DNA from: CAVQCX01 sp963775335
Lineage (GTDB): Bacteria; Pseudomonadota; Gammaproteobacteria; Chromatiales; Chromatiaceae
Direction: 5' to 3'
NCBI GenBank assembly: GCA_963775335.1
Contig: CAVZIJ010000007.1
Span: 1 to 64,000 of the forward strand
Length of the DNA: 64,000 bases
Positions within the stretch are counted from its first letter, which is position 1. Every line of letters starts with the position of its first letter. The notes under the pieces were generated by a model. It did no database searches, was not told where the DNA came from, and saw only the letters and a list, made by a program, of their open reading frames with translations. A program made the position numbers and the translations under genes. Of this stretch, positions 23,427 through 31,957 are shown piece after piece.

Positions 23427-24929
23427 CTATTGGTTTCGCCGGCGCTGATCCGTGGCGCTGCGCGCCGGAGTGCGCTTGGCGTCGAGGCGACGCACGAGCT
23501 CACCCATGATCTCCTGGTAGAGGGCATCGCCGAGCACCCTGTCTTCCACACCGGCGTCGATGTTCGGGTTATCGTTGACCTCGATTACGAGCACGCCGTG
23601 GCTCGTCTCCTTCAAGTCGACTCCGTAGAGGCCGTCGCCGATGAGATTCGCGGCCTTCAGCGCGGTGCGCACCACAGTCGACGGTGCCTCTTCGGCGCGG
23701 AAGGTCTCGGCGCGACCCTCCTTGTTGGAGGACTTGCCGTGGTTGATGATCTGCCAGTGCTCGGCGGCCATGAAGTATTTGCACACGAACAGCGGCTTGC
23801 GGTTGAGGATGCCGACCCGCCAGTCGAACTCGGTGTAGGTGTACTCCTGAGCGAGCAGCAGCTCGGAGTCCTTGAACAGGCGGCGCGCCGCGATCTCGAG
23901 GGCGCGACGATCCTCTACCTTGAGGACCCCGCGTGAGAACGATCCGTCGGGGACCTTGAGCACGATGGGGTAGGGGATGGTGCGCTCGACCTCGTCCAGG
24001 TTGTCGGAGCGCACGATCAGCGTCTTGGGGGCCGGTATCCGGTGCCTGCGCAGCAGCTCCGCAAGGTAGATCTTGTTCGTGCAGCGCAGCATGGACTCGG
24101 GGTCGTCGATCACCACCATGCCTTCCCCGGCGGCCTTGCGGGCGAAGCGGTAGGTGTGGTGGTCGATGGCGGTGGTCTCACGAATGAACAAGGCATCGTA
24201 TTCGGCGAGACGGCCGAAGTCCTTGCGCGTGATGAGCTCGGCGTCGACGTCCAGGTTCTTGGCCGCCCGCAGAAACGCCTTGAGGGCCCGCGGGCTCGAG
24301 GGGGCCATGGCTTCGTCGGGATCCTGCAGTATGGCCAGGTCGTAACGCGGGCCGCTGCGGCTGCGCGGGGTGCGCCAGGGGCGGCTCAGATAGCGCTCCA
24401 GTGCGGCGAAGAAGGCCGATTCTTCCTCTTCCGGGAGGTTCTGCAGGGCCAGTGTCCGGATGCTCGCCAGATGCCAGCCCCCATCGCGGCGGAACTCCAC
24501 CTTGAGCAGCGGCGCGCGAAACAGCTCGAACAGCTCCCGGGAGAAGGATTGCAGGTCCCGCGCCTCACACTCGCCGAACGTGATGTTGACCTCGAAGGCG
24601 GTGGGTACCACCCCCTTGCGTCGCCCGAGAATGCGTTGCACCCGAAGGTCCAGATCCTCGGTGTCGAGGCTGTAGAGTGACTTGCGCCGCAGGTCCTGGA
24701 TAGTCTTGACCGAGGGGATCACCTTGTGACCCCTCGCCTCGGCGAGCAGGGAGCAGTAATAGCCCTCGCCGAGATAGCGCTGGGTGCGGCACAGGTTGAT
24801 GATGCGCAGCCCCTTGCGCTCGCTCCAGGCCGGGTCGGCGAGGTACTCGGTCGCGCTCACCACGGCGTGGGGCGGGAAGTGCGCCTTCCAATGGGCTCGG
24901 CTCTCCACCAGCAGAACGTGATCGGACAC
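23427..24929 (-). CDS. RimK-like ATP-grasp ligase with N-terminal RLAN domain
   Basis: A 500-residue protein. The N-terminal part (about 1-150; SDHVLLVESRAHWKAHFPP, INLCRTQRYLGEGYYCSLLAE) matches the RLAN region that accompanies a subgroup of RimK-like ligases. The C-terminal half is an ATP-grasp domain: LRCTNKIYLAELL, PYPIVLKVPDGSFSRGV, AQEYTYTEFDWRVG, and the Mg-binding GVDLKETSHGVLVIEVNDNPNID. ATP-grasp enzymes of this class join amino acids or peptides to a carboxylate through an acyl phosphate. GTG start; it abuts the upstream GNAT/C39 gene without a spacer, so the two act together. The substrate is unknown. Confidence 0.85.
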   Translation of the reverse strand: MSDHVLLVESRAHWKAHFPPHAVVSATEYLADPAWSERKGLRIINLCRTQRYLGEGYYCSLLAEARGHKVIPSVKTIQDLRRKSLYSLDTEDLDLRVQRILGRRKGVVPTAFEVNITFGECEARDLQSFSRELFELFRAPLLKVEFRRDGGWHLASIRTLALQNLPEEEESAFFAALERYLSRPWRTPRSRSGPRYDLAILQDPDEAMAPSSPRALKAFLRAAKNLDVDAELITRKDFGRLAEYDALFIRETTAIDHHTYRFARKAAGEGMVVIDDPESMLRCTNKIYLAELLRRHRIPAPKTLIVRSDNLDEVERTIPYPIVLKVPDGSFSRGVLKVEDRRALEIAARRLFKDSELLLAQEYTYTEFDWRVGILNRKPLFVCKYFMAAEHWQIINHGKSSNKEGRAETFRAEEAPSTVVRTALKAANLIGDGLYGVDLKETSHGVLVIEVNDNPNIDAGVEDRVLGDALYQEIMGELVRRLDAKRTPARSATDQRRRNQ

Positions 24930-26051
24930 CTAAGCTGTCTCCTTCTTTGCCGGTTCGGGGTGCTTCGGATAGAGGATGACGACGGCCTTGAGGCCGGCCT
25001 TGCCATAGCGCGACATCCGCTGGAACTGCTCCCGGGGGATCGGCATGTTCAGGGAGTCGATGCTCGTCTCGCCCTCTTTGTAGTCGACGAAAGGATCATG
25101 TGCATAGACAAAATAATCGTCGAAGCCGGTCACGACGACCCAGTGCGGGAATTTCTCTTCGTAGATGAGCCATGAGCTGATCAGGACGATGGGTACCCCG
25201 CCGGCATCGAACTTCTCCTGGAGCTCCTGCAGCGACAGCGCGCCGTAGTGGACCGGCAGGCCGAGCGAGGCGGCCTCCTCCTCCATGTCCTCCTGGACCA
25301 GGCGGATGACCTCCTTCTTTTCCTCGCTGCGCACCGAATCGATCAGATGTACCCCGGGGCCGTCCACGCAGAGCTCCACCCCGAAGCCCCGCCGCGCAGC
25401 GGCGAGCGCCAGCCCGAAGGGGCCGCAGCCCCCGTGGCCGGCGGTCATGAAGATGGTGGTGGCCTCGCGCCAGAGGCGCATCTCGAGCTTGCGATCGAGC
25501 TCGAGGCTGGGGTCCAACGCGCGCATGGCCATCATCAGGGAGGCCGAGCCGCAGGTGAAGTCCAGGGTCTGCTCGTAGTAGGGGATCGGGCGCAGCGGAG
25601 GACTGAGCCCCGGCGCGAGGGTTTTTTCCAGGCGCCAGGCATCCATGTGATCCTCGTAGTAGTCATGCAGCTCACCGAAGCGGCGATAACCCTGCCGCTC
25701 GAACAAGGTGAGGGACGCCGTATTGTCCTTTCGGATCTCGAGACGCATGTAGGCCCGATGGTGCTCCCAGGCGGAGGATTCTGCGGCCTGGGCCAGGGCC
25801 CCCCCTATACCCTGGCCACGGGTATCGGGATCGACCGCGATGGAGTAGAGCCGGGCCATCGAGGTGCCCCGGGAAAACAGCACGAGGACGTAGCCGAGCA
25901 AGGCCCCACCGGCCTCGTCGATCAACAGGGTTGCGTTGGCCTTGGTGATCATGTATCGGAACTGGCGGCGGCTGATCCGGTCGCTGTCGAAGCAGCGCTG
26001 CTCGAGCTCCAGGAGGCGGTCTACGTCGTCGAGGGTGGCCAGTCTGATCAT
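24930..26051 (-). CDS. GNAT acetyltransferase fused to a C39-like peptidase domain
   Basis: A 373-residue two-domain protein. Residues 1-140 form a GNAT domain with the acetyl-CoA loop VDPDTRGQGIGGALAQAA and NTASLTLFERQGYRR. Residues 155-360 are a C39-like papain-fold peptidase domain (DUF3335-like). The catalytic Cys is C167 in QTLDFTCGSASL, with H303 in FPHWVVVTGFDD and D319 in YAHDPF, so the triad is intact. A fusion of acetyltransferase and peptidase next to an ATP-grasp ligase suggests joint peptide tailoring. It is the first gene of the two-gene unit, whose second gene abuts its stop. Confidence 0.85.
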   Translation of the reverse strand: MIRLATLDDVDRLLELEQRCFDSDRISRRQFRYMITKANATLLIDEAGGALLGYVLVLFSRGTSMARLYSIAVDPDTRGQGIGGALAQAAESSAWEHHRAYMRLEIRKDNTASLTLFERQGYRRFGELHDYYEDHMDAWRLEKTLAPGLSPPLRPIPYYEQTLDFTCGSASLMMAMRALDPSLELDRKLEMRLWREATTIFMTAGHGGCGPFGLALAAARRGFGVELCVDGPGVHLIDSVRSEEKKEVIRLVQEDMEEEAASLGLPVHYGALSLQELQEKFDAGGVPIVLISSWLIYEEKFPHWVVVTGFDDYFVYAHDPFVDYKEGETSIDSLNMPIPREQFQRMSRYGKAGLKAVVILYPKHPEPAKKETA

Positions 26052-26394
26052 CGGGGCGGGTTCTACGGGTCTCGATCAATAATCCTGGAAGCGGCAGTTG
26101 AACGGCCGCCAGGGTGCGTGCCGCGTGGTGTCTGGCAAGGCATAACGAGGCGGGATAGTAGATCTATGCCAACGAGTGATAACGCAGCCAGGCGCCGCGC
26201 CGTGCGAGCCCTGGTGGTCGTAGCGGCCATCACCCAATGGGTGAGTATCGAGTTTGTCCATCACCTTGGTCCAGCCCATCACTCGATCGTTGTTCGGAGC
26301 GGTCAACTGCCGCTTCTGGGATAATGCGCCGGGGCGCAGCTCGCGGGTGATCCGGCCTGCCGGAGCGGGACGCAAGCGCAATCGGTGCGGGCGT
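26052..26394. other. Intergenic region
   Basis: 343 bases with no supported gene. It lies upstream of the GNAT/C39 gene (leftward) and downstream of the RMD1-like remnant, so it should hold the promoter of the peptidase-ligase pair. No clear boxes are seen. Confidence 0.35.
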
Positions 26395-26620
26395 TCAGTG
26401 GACACGCTGCAACAGCTCGTAAAGCGTCAGGACCATCTCGACGACGATCAGGATGACGATGTACCACTCGACCCGCAAGGACCGGTTAGTCCGCAGCAGG
26501 TCGAGCAGGGTCTCGGCGGTGTCGCCCACCACCTGCAGCTTGCGCTCCAGGGCCAGTCTGCAGGCTCTCGGACTGCACGAGGGCGCGCAGCTGGATCCGG
26601 CCGCCGAGCAGGCGCGCCCG
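26395..26620 (-). pseudogene. C-terminal remnant of an RMD1/DUF155-like membrane protein
   Basis: Reading leftward and ending at TGA 26395-26397, the frame gives LALERKLQVVGDTAETLLDL, then RTNRSLRVEWYIVILIVVEM and VLTLYELLQRVH. This matches the conserved C-terminus of the RMD1 (DUF155, YagE-like) family: a coiled coil followed by a membrane helix. There is no start codon in this frame. A stop occurs upstream near 26626, and the adjacent frame (LLGGRIQLRALVQSESLQT) seems to carry the preceding residues, implying a frameshift. The N-terminal part of the gene is missing and galU begins almost at once. I regard it as a decayed gene. Confidence 0.6.
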
Positions 26621-26733
26621 GGCGCTCAGGCGGTCCCGGCGGTCCAGGGGTGAGGGGGGGCTGGGGCGGCGCTGCCCAAGGCGTCGTCGATCGCGGGCTG
26701 CGGCCTGGGGGCGCGCCCTGCTCGTTGGTCGCC

Positions 26734-27552
26734 TCACTTCTCCAGCTGGAAGAAGTAATTGGTCGCCTCGACGAAGCCCTCTATGCTGCCGCAGTCGAAG
26801 CGCCGGCCGTTGAATCGATAGGCGATCACGCGGCCCTGCTGGGCCTGGGCGCGCAGCGCGTCGGTAATCTGCAGCTCGCCCCCTTTCCCGGTGGGCGTCT
26901 CGCGCAGGATGTCGAAGATGTCCGGCGTCAGGATGTAGCGTCCGATGATCGCCAGGTTGGAAGGTGCCTGATCCGGATCGGGCTTTTCGACCATGTTGGA
27001 GACCCGGTAGCTGCTCTCGCCGATCGGATCGCCGGCGATGACGCCGTACTTGTCCGTATCCTGGGGAGCGACCTCCTCGACCGCGACCACGCTGCAGCGA
27101 TGCTCCCGATAGATCGCCAGCATCTGCGACATGACCGGATCGGGGTCTCCGACGCAGAGGTCGTCGGCCAGCACCACGCCGAAGGGCTCGCTACCGACCA
27201 GCAGCTCGCCGGTGAGGATCGCGTCACCCAGGCCCCGCATGGCCTGCTGGCGCGTGTAGGTGAAGGTGCATTCGTCGCGCAGCTTGCGGATGCCGGCAAG
27301 CCGGTCCTCGCGCGAGCTGCCCTGGATGGCGTGCTCCAGCTCGTAGGTGATGTCGAAATGATCCTCGATCGCCCGCTTCCCGCGGCCCGTGACGAAGGCG
27401 ATCCCGCACATCCCCGCCGCGTAGGCCTCCTCGACGCCGTACTGGATCAGTGGCTTGTTGAGGATGGGCAGCATCTCCTTGGGCATGGCCTTGGTGGCGG
27501 GCAGGAATCGCGTACCGTAGCCGGCGACGGGGAAGAGGCATTTCTTGATCAT
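26734..27552 (-). CDS. galU: UTP-glucose-1-phosphate uridylyltransferase
   Basis: A 272-residue nucleotidyltransferase making UDP-glucose from UTP and glucose-1-phosphate. Motifs are FPVAGYGTRFLPATKAMPKEMLP, VLADDLCVG, VEKPDPDQAPSNLAIIGRYIL and GKGGELQITDAL. It ends slightly early (FDCGSIEGFVEATNYFF) compared with the usual length of about 290 residues, but all catalytic motifs are present. UDP-glucose is a substrate of sucrose-phosphate synthase and a product of sucrose cleavage by sucrose synthase, which explains its place 150 bases after the sucrose synthase gene on the same strand. Confidence 0.93.
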   Translation of the reverse strand: MIKKCLFPVAGYGTRFLPATKAMPKEMLPILNKPLIQYGVEEAYAAGMCGIAFVTGRGKRAIEDHFDITYELEHAIQGSSREDRLAGIRKLRDECTFTYTRQQAMRGLGDAILTGELLVGSEPFGVVLADDLCVGDPDPVMSQMLAIYREHRCSVVAVEEVAPQDTDKYGVIAGDPIGESSYRVSNMVEKPDPDQAPSNLAIIGRYILTPDIFDILRETPTGKGGELQITDALRAQAQQGRVIAYRFNGRRFDCGSIEGFVEATNYFFQLEK

Positions 27553-27702
27553 CTAATGCGGTCCTTGTGGTTGCGCTCTTGCTGGGGATCGAGCCCCGCA
27601 CCGAAGCAGCCGCGCGGGCCGCTGTCCAGACAGGACGGCAATCAGGTGCCCTGGCTCTCGTCGCCTCGTCGGGGGGCAGGTGATTCTCTGGAAACGTCTC
27701 GC

Positions 27703-30117
27703 TCAGTGCCGCAGGGCTTCCGCCAGCGGCCGGAGCTGCAAGGCGTAAAACATCTCCAGGTAGCGATGTGTCTCCGCACGCTCCAAGTCGGTCACATATT
27801 TCCAGAATCCGTAGATGCGCGACAAGGTCATCATGCGCTCGGCGTATCGGCGCCAAGTGTAACGCTCTTCGACCCGGCTCAGCGCCCCCTGCGAGAGACG
27901 CTCCCAGTAAGAGGGGTCGTCCCGGCACTGGGCAAAGAATGCTGCGATACGTCGCGCGGCCTGATCGCCGTGATTCGGGTCGATGTGGAAGCCCGAGACC
28001 CCGTCCTGGATGATCTCCACCGGGCCGCCGTAGCAGGTGGCGAAGGTGGGCAGCCCGCAGGCCATGGCTTCGACGACGGTGAGCCCGAAGGCTTCGAACA
28101 GGGCGGGCTGCACGAAGATCCCGTGACCGTCGGCCACATAGCGATAAATCTCGCCGTTGCGCTCCTTGTCCACTTGGCGCTCGAGCCATCGGACCTGGGC
28201 GTCGAGATCGTAGCGGTCCATCAGGCGGTGCATCTCCTCGATCTGTCGGCGCTCCTCCTCGTCACTCGATTGTCCCGGATCGACGAATCCGGCCGCCACC
28301 AGCAGGTTAGCCTCGTGGCGCAGCTCCGGAGAGCTGCCGAACCATTCAACCAGGCCGGTGATGTTCTTGATCCGGTCCATGCGGGCCAGGGTGAAAATCA
28401 GCGGTTTCTCCCGGTCGCGCAGGACACCCCGGCTCGGCGTCTGCTCCCCGTCGCCGTAGATCAGGGCGTGAATCTCCTCGTGCAGGTGATGGAAACGGCG
28501 ATCCGATGCAGTGTAGGGGAAATAGGTGTCCGCATCGGCGCCGGGCGAGACGATGTTGAACTTCGGGTCGTAGACGTTGGTGCCGTGCACCACGCGGTAC
28601 AGGCCGGGCATGGTGAAGCTCACGTAGCTCTCGTATTGCCCGAGGCTCTCGCGGGTGCCCGCAATCTCCTGGTAGGTGCTGGCGATGATGAAGTCCGCCG
28701 CGTTCATCGCGATGAGGTCGGCGGTGAACTGGCAGGAGAAATGATATTGGGACTCGTTGTCCTGCCAGTAGAGGTCCGAGTACAGGTACTTGGCCTTCTC
28801 CAGGGCATGGGCGATGTTGCACTGGGTGACCCCGAGGCGGTCCGAGAGCAGTGAGGCGACCAGATTGCCGTCGGAGTAGTTGCCGACGATGAGGTCGGGC
28901 CGGCCACCGAGCTCGCTCGGCAGCTCGCGCGCGACGTCCACGGCGAAGCGCTCCAGGTACGGCCAGATCTCGAAACGGGAGATCCACTGCGGCACCACCT
29001 CTCCGCCGGCGCTGCGAAACGGGATGCGCAGGATGCGCGCGTTGCGGGTGCCCGCGATGTGCTCCAGCCGCTGGTCGCAGCTGGTGCCGTCGGCCTCCGG
29101 GATGAGACGCGTGATCACCACGATCTGCGGCTCGATGTCCAGGCCCTGCTCGGTGAGGCGCTCGTACATCTCCCGCTCGAGGGCGCGCACCTGGTCCAGG
29201 ATGTAGACCACCTGGCCGCCGGTGTCCGGCCTCCCCAGCACGTTGGACTGGCCGAAGAAGCCGTGCGGGGAGAGGATCGCCAGCGAGAAGATCATCGGAA
29301 TCCGGCCGAGGAACCGCTCTACGTTGGCCGGCGACGGGGCCTCGAGGATGTCCAGCAGCAGCGCCATGGTGTCGCGGGTACGCCGTGCGTCCTTGCCCCA
29401 GCCGGGCTCGAAGCCGAGATGGCGCAGCTCGCGCAAGTTGTCGGCCCAGGACAGGTCCGAGCCCGGGTCCTCGAGCAGGTCGCAAGCCCGACGCAGCGCG
29501 CGGCGCAGGGCCGTCGTGTCGGTGATGGAGCCGTTCAGCATCAGCTGCTGATTGCCGTAACGGTGGACGCGCAGGAAGTCGAGCAGGTGCTGGGCGCCCT
29601 TGCCGAGCTCTTCGAACAGGCGGCTGGACAGCCGGCGGTTCAGGAACTCCACACCCCGGCCGATCGACGCCGGCTCGTGGAGCTTGAGGAATTCGCGTGA
29701 GAAGGGCTCCAGGTCCACCTCCAACACCCAGTCGTCCTCCTGCTGTCTCGCCGCGAGCCGCTCCTTGGCGTGCAGGAACTCCGAGACCGGGATCTCGTCG
29801 ACGTCCATGGTCTCGACGTGGATGCGCAGGAAGCTCCAGCGCGCCACCCGTCGGCGCAGGGCCAGGTAGATCCAGGCATGGTGGTCGAGTGCGGCCTCCT
29901 GGCAGACACGGAGCGTCTCGGCCAGTGGACAGTCTTCGAGCCGGCTGCGCTGCTGGTCTTCGCACAGCGCCTTGAAGGCGTCCACCAGGTCGCTGCGCAG
30001 AAGAAAAGGGCGGCCCAGCCCGAAGAGGTGATGCAGCGCCCGGTGGGCATCGCTGCGGTTCTCGCGCAGAAAGGTTCGCAGGCTCTCCAGGGGATTGCCG
30101 GCCGGCTGTCCGCTCAT
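27703..30117 (-). CDS. sus: Sucrose synthase
   Basis: An 804-residue GT4-family enzyme catalysing reversible sucrose plus UDP (or ADP) to fructose plus NDP-glucose. Its length matches plant and bacterial sucrose synthases. The N-terminal regulatory domain (about 1-260) is followed by the glycosyltransferase domains, with LGRPDTGGQVVYILDQVRAL, VTRLIPEA, HALEKAKYLYSDLYW and EAFGLTVVEAMACGLPTFAT. The E-x7-E catalytic motif is intact (EAFGLTVVE). The ATG at 30117 overlaps the fructokinase stop in an ATGA. In context it recycles sucrose to fructose, which the upstream fructokinase can phosphorylate. Confidence 0.93.
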   Translation of the reverse strand: MSGQPAGNPLESLRTFLRENRSDAHRALHHLFGLGRPFLLRSDLVDAFKALCEDQQRSRLEDCPLAETLRVCQEAALDHHAWIYLALRRRVARWSFLRIHVETMDVDEIPVSEFLHAKERLAARQQEDDWVLEVDLEPFSREFLKLHEPASIGRGVEFLNRRLSSRLFEELGKGAQHLLDFLRVHRYGNQQLMLNGSITDTTALRRALRRACDLLEDPGSDLSWADNLRELRHLGFEPGWGKDARRTRDTMALLLDILEAPSPANVERFLGRIPMIFSLAILSPHGFFGQSNVLGRPDTGGQVVYILDQVRALEREMYERLTEQGLDIEPQIVVITRLIPEADGTSCDQRLEHIAGTRNARILRIPFRSAGGEVVPQWISRFEIWPYLERFAVDVARELPSELGGRPDLIVGNYSDGNLVASLLSDRLGVTQCNIAHALEKAKYLYSDLYWQDNESQYHFSCQFTADLIAMNAADFIIASTYQEIAGTRESLGQYESYVSFTMPGLYRVVHGTNVYDPKFNIVSPGADADTYFPYTASDRRFHHLHEEIHALIYGDGEQTPSRGVLRDREKPLIFTLARMDRIKNITGLVEWFGSSPELRHEANLLVAAGFVDPGQSSDEEERRQIEEMHRLMDRYDLDAQVRWLERQVDKERNGEIYRYVADGHGIFVQPALFEAFGLTVVEAMACGLPTFATCYGGPVEIIQDGVSGFHIDPNHGDQAARRIAAFFAQCRDDPSYWERLSQGALSRVEERYTWRRYAERMMTLSRIYGFWKYVTDLERAETHRYLEMFYALQLRPLAEALRH

Positions 30118-31007
30118 CCCAGGCCCCAGATCTCCTTGAAGGGCTCGTAGAACTGCGGGTCCTGAACGGTGGCGCCGCGTCGACCGACGATGGCGGAGGC
30201 GAGCTCCTGGGCCCGCTCCAGGGTCTCGTGCATCGCCCATCCGCGGCCAAGTCCGAGCAGCAGGACGGAGGTGAAGGCGTCACCGGCGCCGACGCTGTCC
30301 ACGACCTTCAAGTCACGGGGGGGGCGTACCTCGGACAGGGTGCCGCCGCTCTCCCGCGCGATCGCGCCGGATGCCCCTCGGGTGACGAACAGCGCCTCCA
30401 ATCCGAAACGGCTTTGCAGGGACTCGGCGCGGCGTTCCAGGCCCGCTACTCCCGGAACCAGCGCCTCGAGCTCGTCGCTGTTGAGCTTGATCCAGCGCGC
30501 CCCTTCCAGCAGCGCCAGCACGCCCTCGCGCGTCCACCAGGGGCGGCGCAGATTGACGTCCACGAACACCGGTGCGTGCAGGCGCGCCCGGCAGTGGGTC
30601 AAGGTCTCCCGGGAAGGCGCGGTACGCAGCGCCAAGGTGCCGTGGTAGATCAGCGCGGGCTCGGTCGGGGGCAGACAGCTGGGGTCTATGAAGTCGTACG
30701 CCTGGTCCGCGACGATCTCGAAGCTGGGCTCGCCGCGTACGATGCTGACCTGCACCGAGCCGGTGGGGTGGGCGGAATCGAGCTGCAGGCCCGAGGTGTC
30801 CATCCCCCAATGATCCATCGCATCGCGGACCTCGCGCCCCGACGGATCGTTTCCGACCCGGCTCACCAGCAGCGGGCGCATGCCGAAGGCGTGCAAATGC
30901 CAGGCGACGTTGAACGGGGCGCCGCCCAGGACCCGCGAGCCGTCGGGGAAGTGGTCGAACAGCACCTCACCGAACACGATCGGACGGGGCTTGTCGTGGT
31001 GTCTCAT
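30114..31007 (-). CDS. PfkB-family fructokinase
   Basis: A 297-residue sugar kinase with the PfkB motifs: N-terminal GEVLFDHFPDGSRVLGGAPFNVAWHL and C-terminal VVDSVGAGDAFTSVLLLGL (anion hole and catalytic Asp). The GGAPFNVAWHLHAFG sequence is typical of bacterial fructokinases in sucrose clusters. The start at 31007 has AAGGA about ten bases upstream, and sequence between 31007 and 31043 in the same frame is unlikely to be coding. Fructose from sucrose synthase is its probable substrate. Confidence 0.88.
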   Translation of the reverse strand: MRHHDKPRPIVFGEVLFDHFPDGSRVLGGAPFNVAWHLHAFGMRPLLVSRVGNDPSGREVRDAMDHWGMDTSGLQLDSAHPTGSVQVSIVRGEPSFEIVADQAYDFIDPSCLPPTEPALIYHGTLALRTAPSRETLTHCRARLHAPVFVDVNLRRPWWTREGVLALLEGARWIKLNSDELEALVPGVAGLERRAESLQSRFGLEALFVTRGASGAIARESGGTLSEVRPPRDLKVVDSVGAGDAFTSVLLLGLGRGWAMHETLERAQELASAIVGRRGATVQDPQFYEPFKEIWGLG

Positions 31008-31113
31008 CGGGGCCGTCCTTAGGTGGTCTGTTGATCTTGCCAAGTATAAGACGTGAAAGGCGAGTCAACGTCCCGCGGATCGGGGGGGCACTCCGTGCGC
31101 GGGTGCCGCGGGA

Positions 31114-31956
31114 TCAGTCCAACCAGCGGCGCGTCTCCGGGAGGAAGTGGGCGAGGCCCTCAAGTATCCCCGCGCTGTAGTTGCCGTTCATCCCCTGGAA
31201 CGTGCCCCGGGCGAGGTAGAGGGACTGCAGGGTTCGGCGGCGCTCGGCCTCGCGCACGGCCTCGGCCCGCACCTCCGGGGTAGCGTTGGCCACCAGGACG
31301 GCCTGGATGGGACTCACCAGCACCGGTAGATCGTTGCCGCTGTCGCCGGCGAACAAGGTGCGCTCCGGGGCGAACCCCTCTTGGGCCATGAGGAACTCGA
31401 TGGCGAGCAGCTTGCTCGCCGAGGCCGGCAGCACGTCCAGCAGGCCCACCGGGATCGTTTCGTCGAGGCTCCAGATCAGCTGCGCCCGAATACCCTGAAG
31501 ATCCAGCCGGCGCCGCAGAGCCTGCAGCAGCGGGTCCTTGGGCAGATCGGGTGGCGCATAGTAGCTCAGCTTGAAGCGGTTCTGCTTCTGAGCCTCTTGC
31601 ACCTTGAGGTCGCCGGTGAGGTCCGAGACCAGTGCATGGATTTCCTCGTGCCCCAGGCCCCCCCAGTCGGGGGCAAGTGTCTGTCCCCATCTCTCCCAGA
31701 GGACCCAGTGGCCGTCTATCAAGCTGTAGATGGTGGTACCGACGTCGCCGATCACGAAGTCGGGCACCGGTATGCGGAATTGGGCGATCGCCTCCGTCAC
31801 CAGCGCGCGGTGTCGGCCTGTCACGTAGGCCAGCGCCACGTCCGGGCGCTTGGCAACCTGACTGAGGCGCTCCCGTGCGCCCGCGGATTCCGGCTGCGGG
31901 CCGTTGGGCAGCAGCGTCCGATCCAAATCGGTGCAGATCAGGATGCGCTCGCCCAT
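31114..31956 (-). CDS. spp: Sucrose-6-phosphate phosphatase (HAD family)
   Basis: A 280-residue HAD-IIB phosphatase. Catalytic motif I is CTDLDRTLLP with nucleophile D10 and D12, and motif IV is FAGDSGNDLPVL near residue 200. Cap-region residues (FKLSYYAPPDLP) are like those of sucrose-phosphate phosphatases. It removes the phosphate from sucrose-6-phosphate made by the upstream synthase, whose stop lies one base before this ATG. Unlike the HAD-like tail of the synthase, its catalytic residues are intact. Confidence 0.88.
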   Translation of the reverse strand: MGERILICTDLDRTLLPNGPQPESAGARERLSQVAKRPDVALAYVTGRHRALVTEAIAQFRIPVPDFVIGDVGTTIYSLIDGHWVLWERWGQTLAPDWGGLGHEEIHALVSDLTGDLKVQEAQKQNRFKLSYYAPPDLPKDPLLQALRRRLDLQGIRAQLIWSLDETIPVGLLDVLPASASKLLAIEFLMAQEGFAPERTLFAGDSGNDLPVLVSPIQAVLVANATPEVRAEAVREAERRRTLQSLYLARGTFQGMNGNYSAGILEGLAHFLPETRRWLD

Positions 31957-31957
31957 C

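Noticed and set aside
26254..28854. 866-codon open frame on the plus strand
   Set aside because: It lies antisense to galU and sucrose synthase, which have clear motifs. Its composition is typical of a GC-rich shadow frame.
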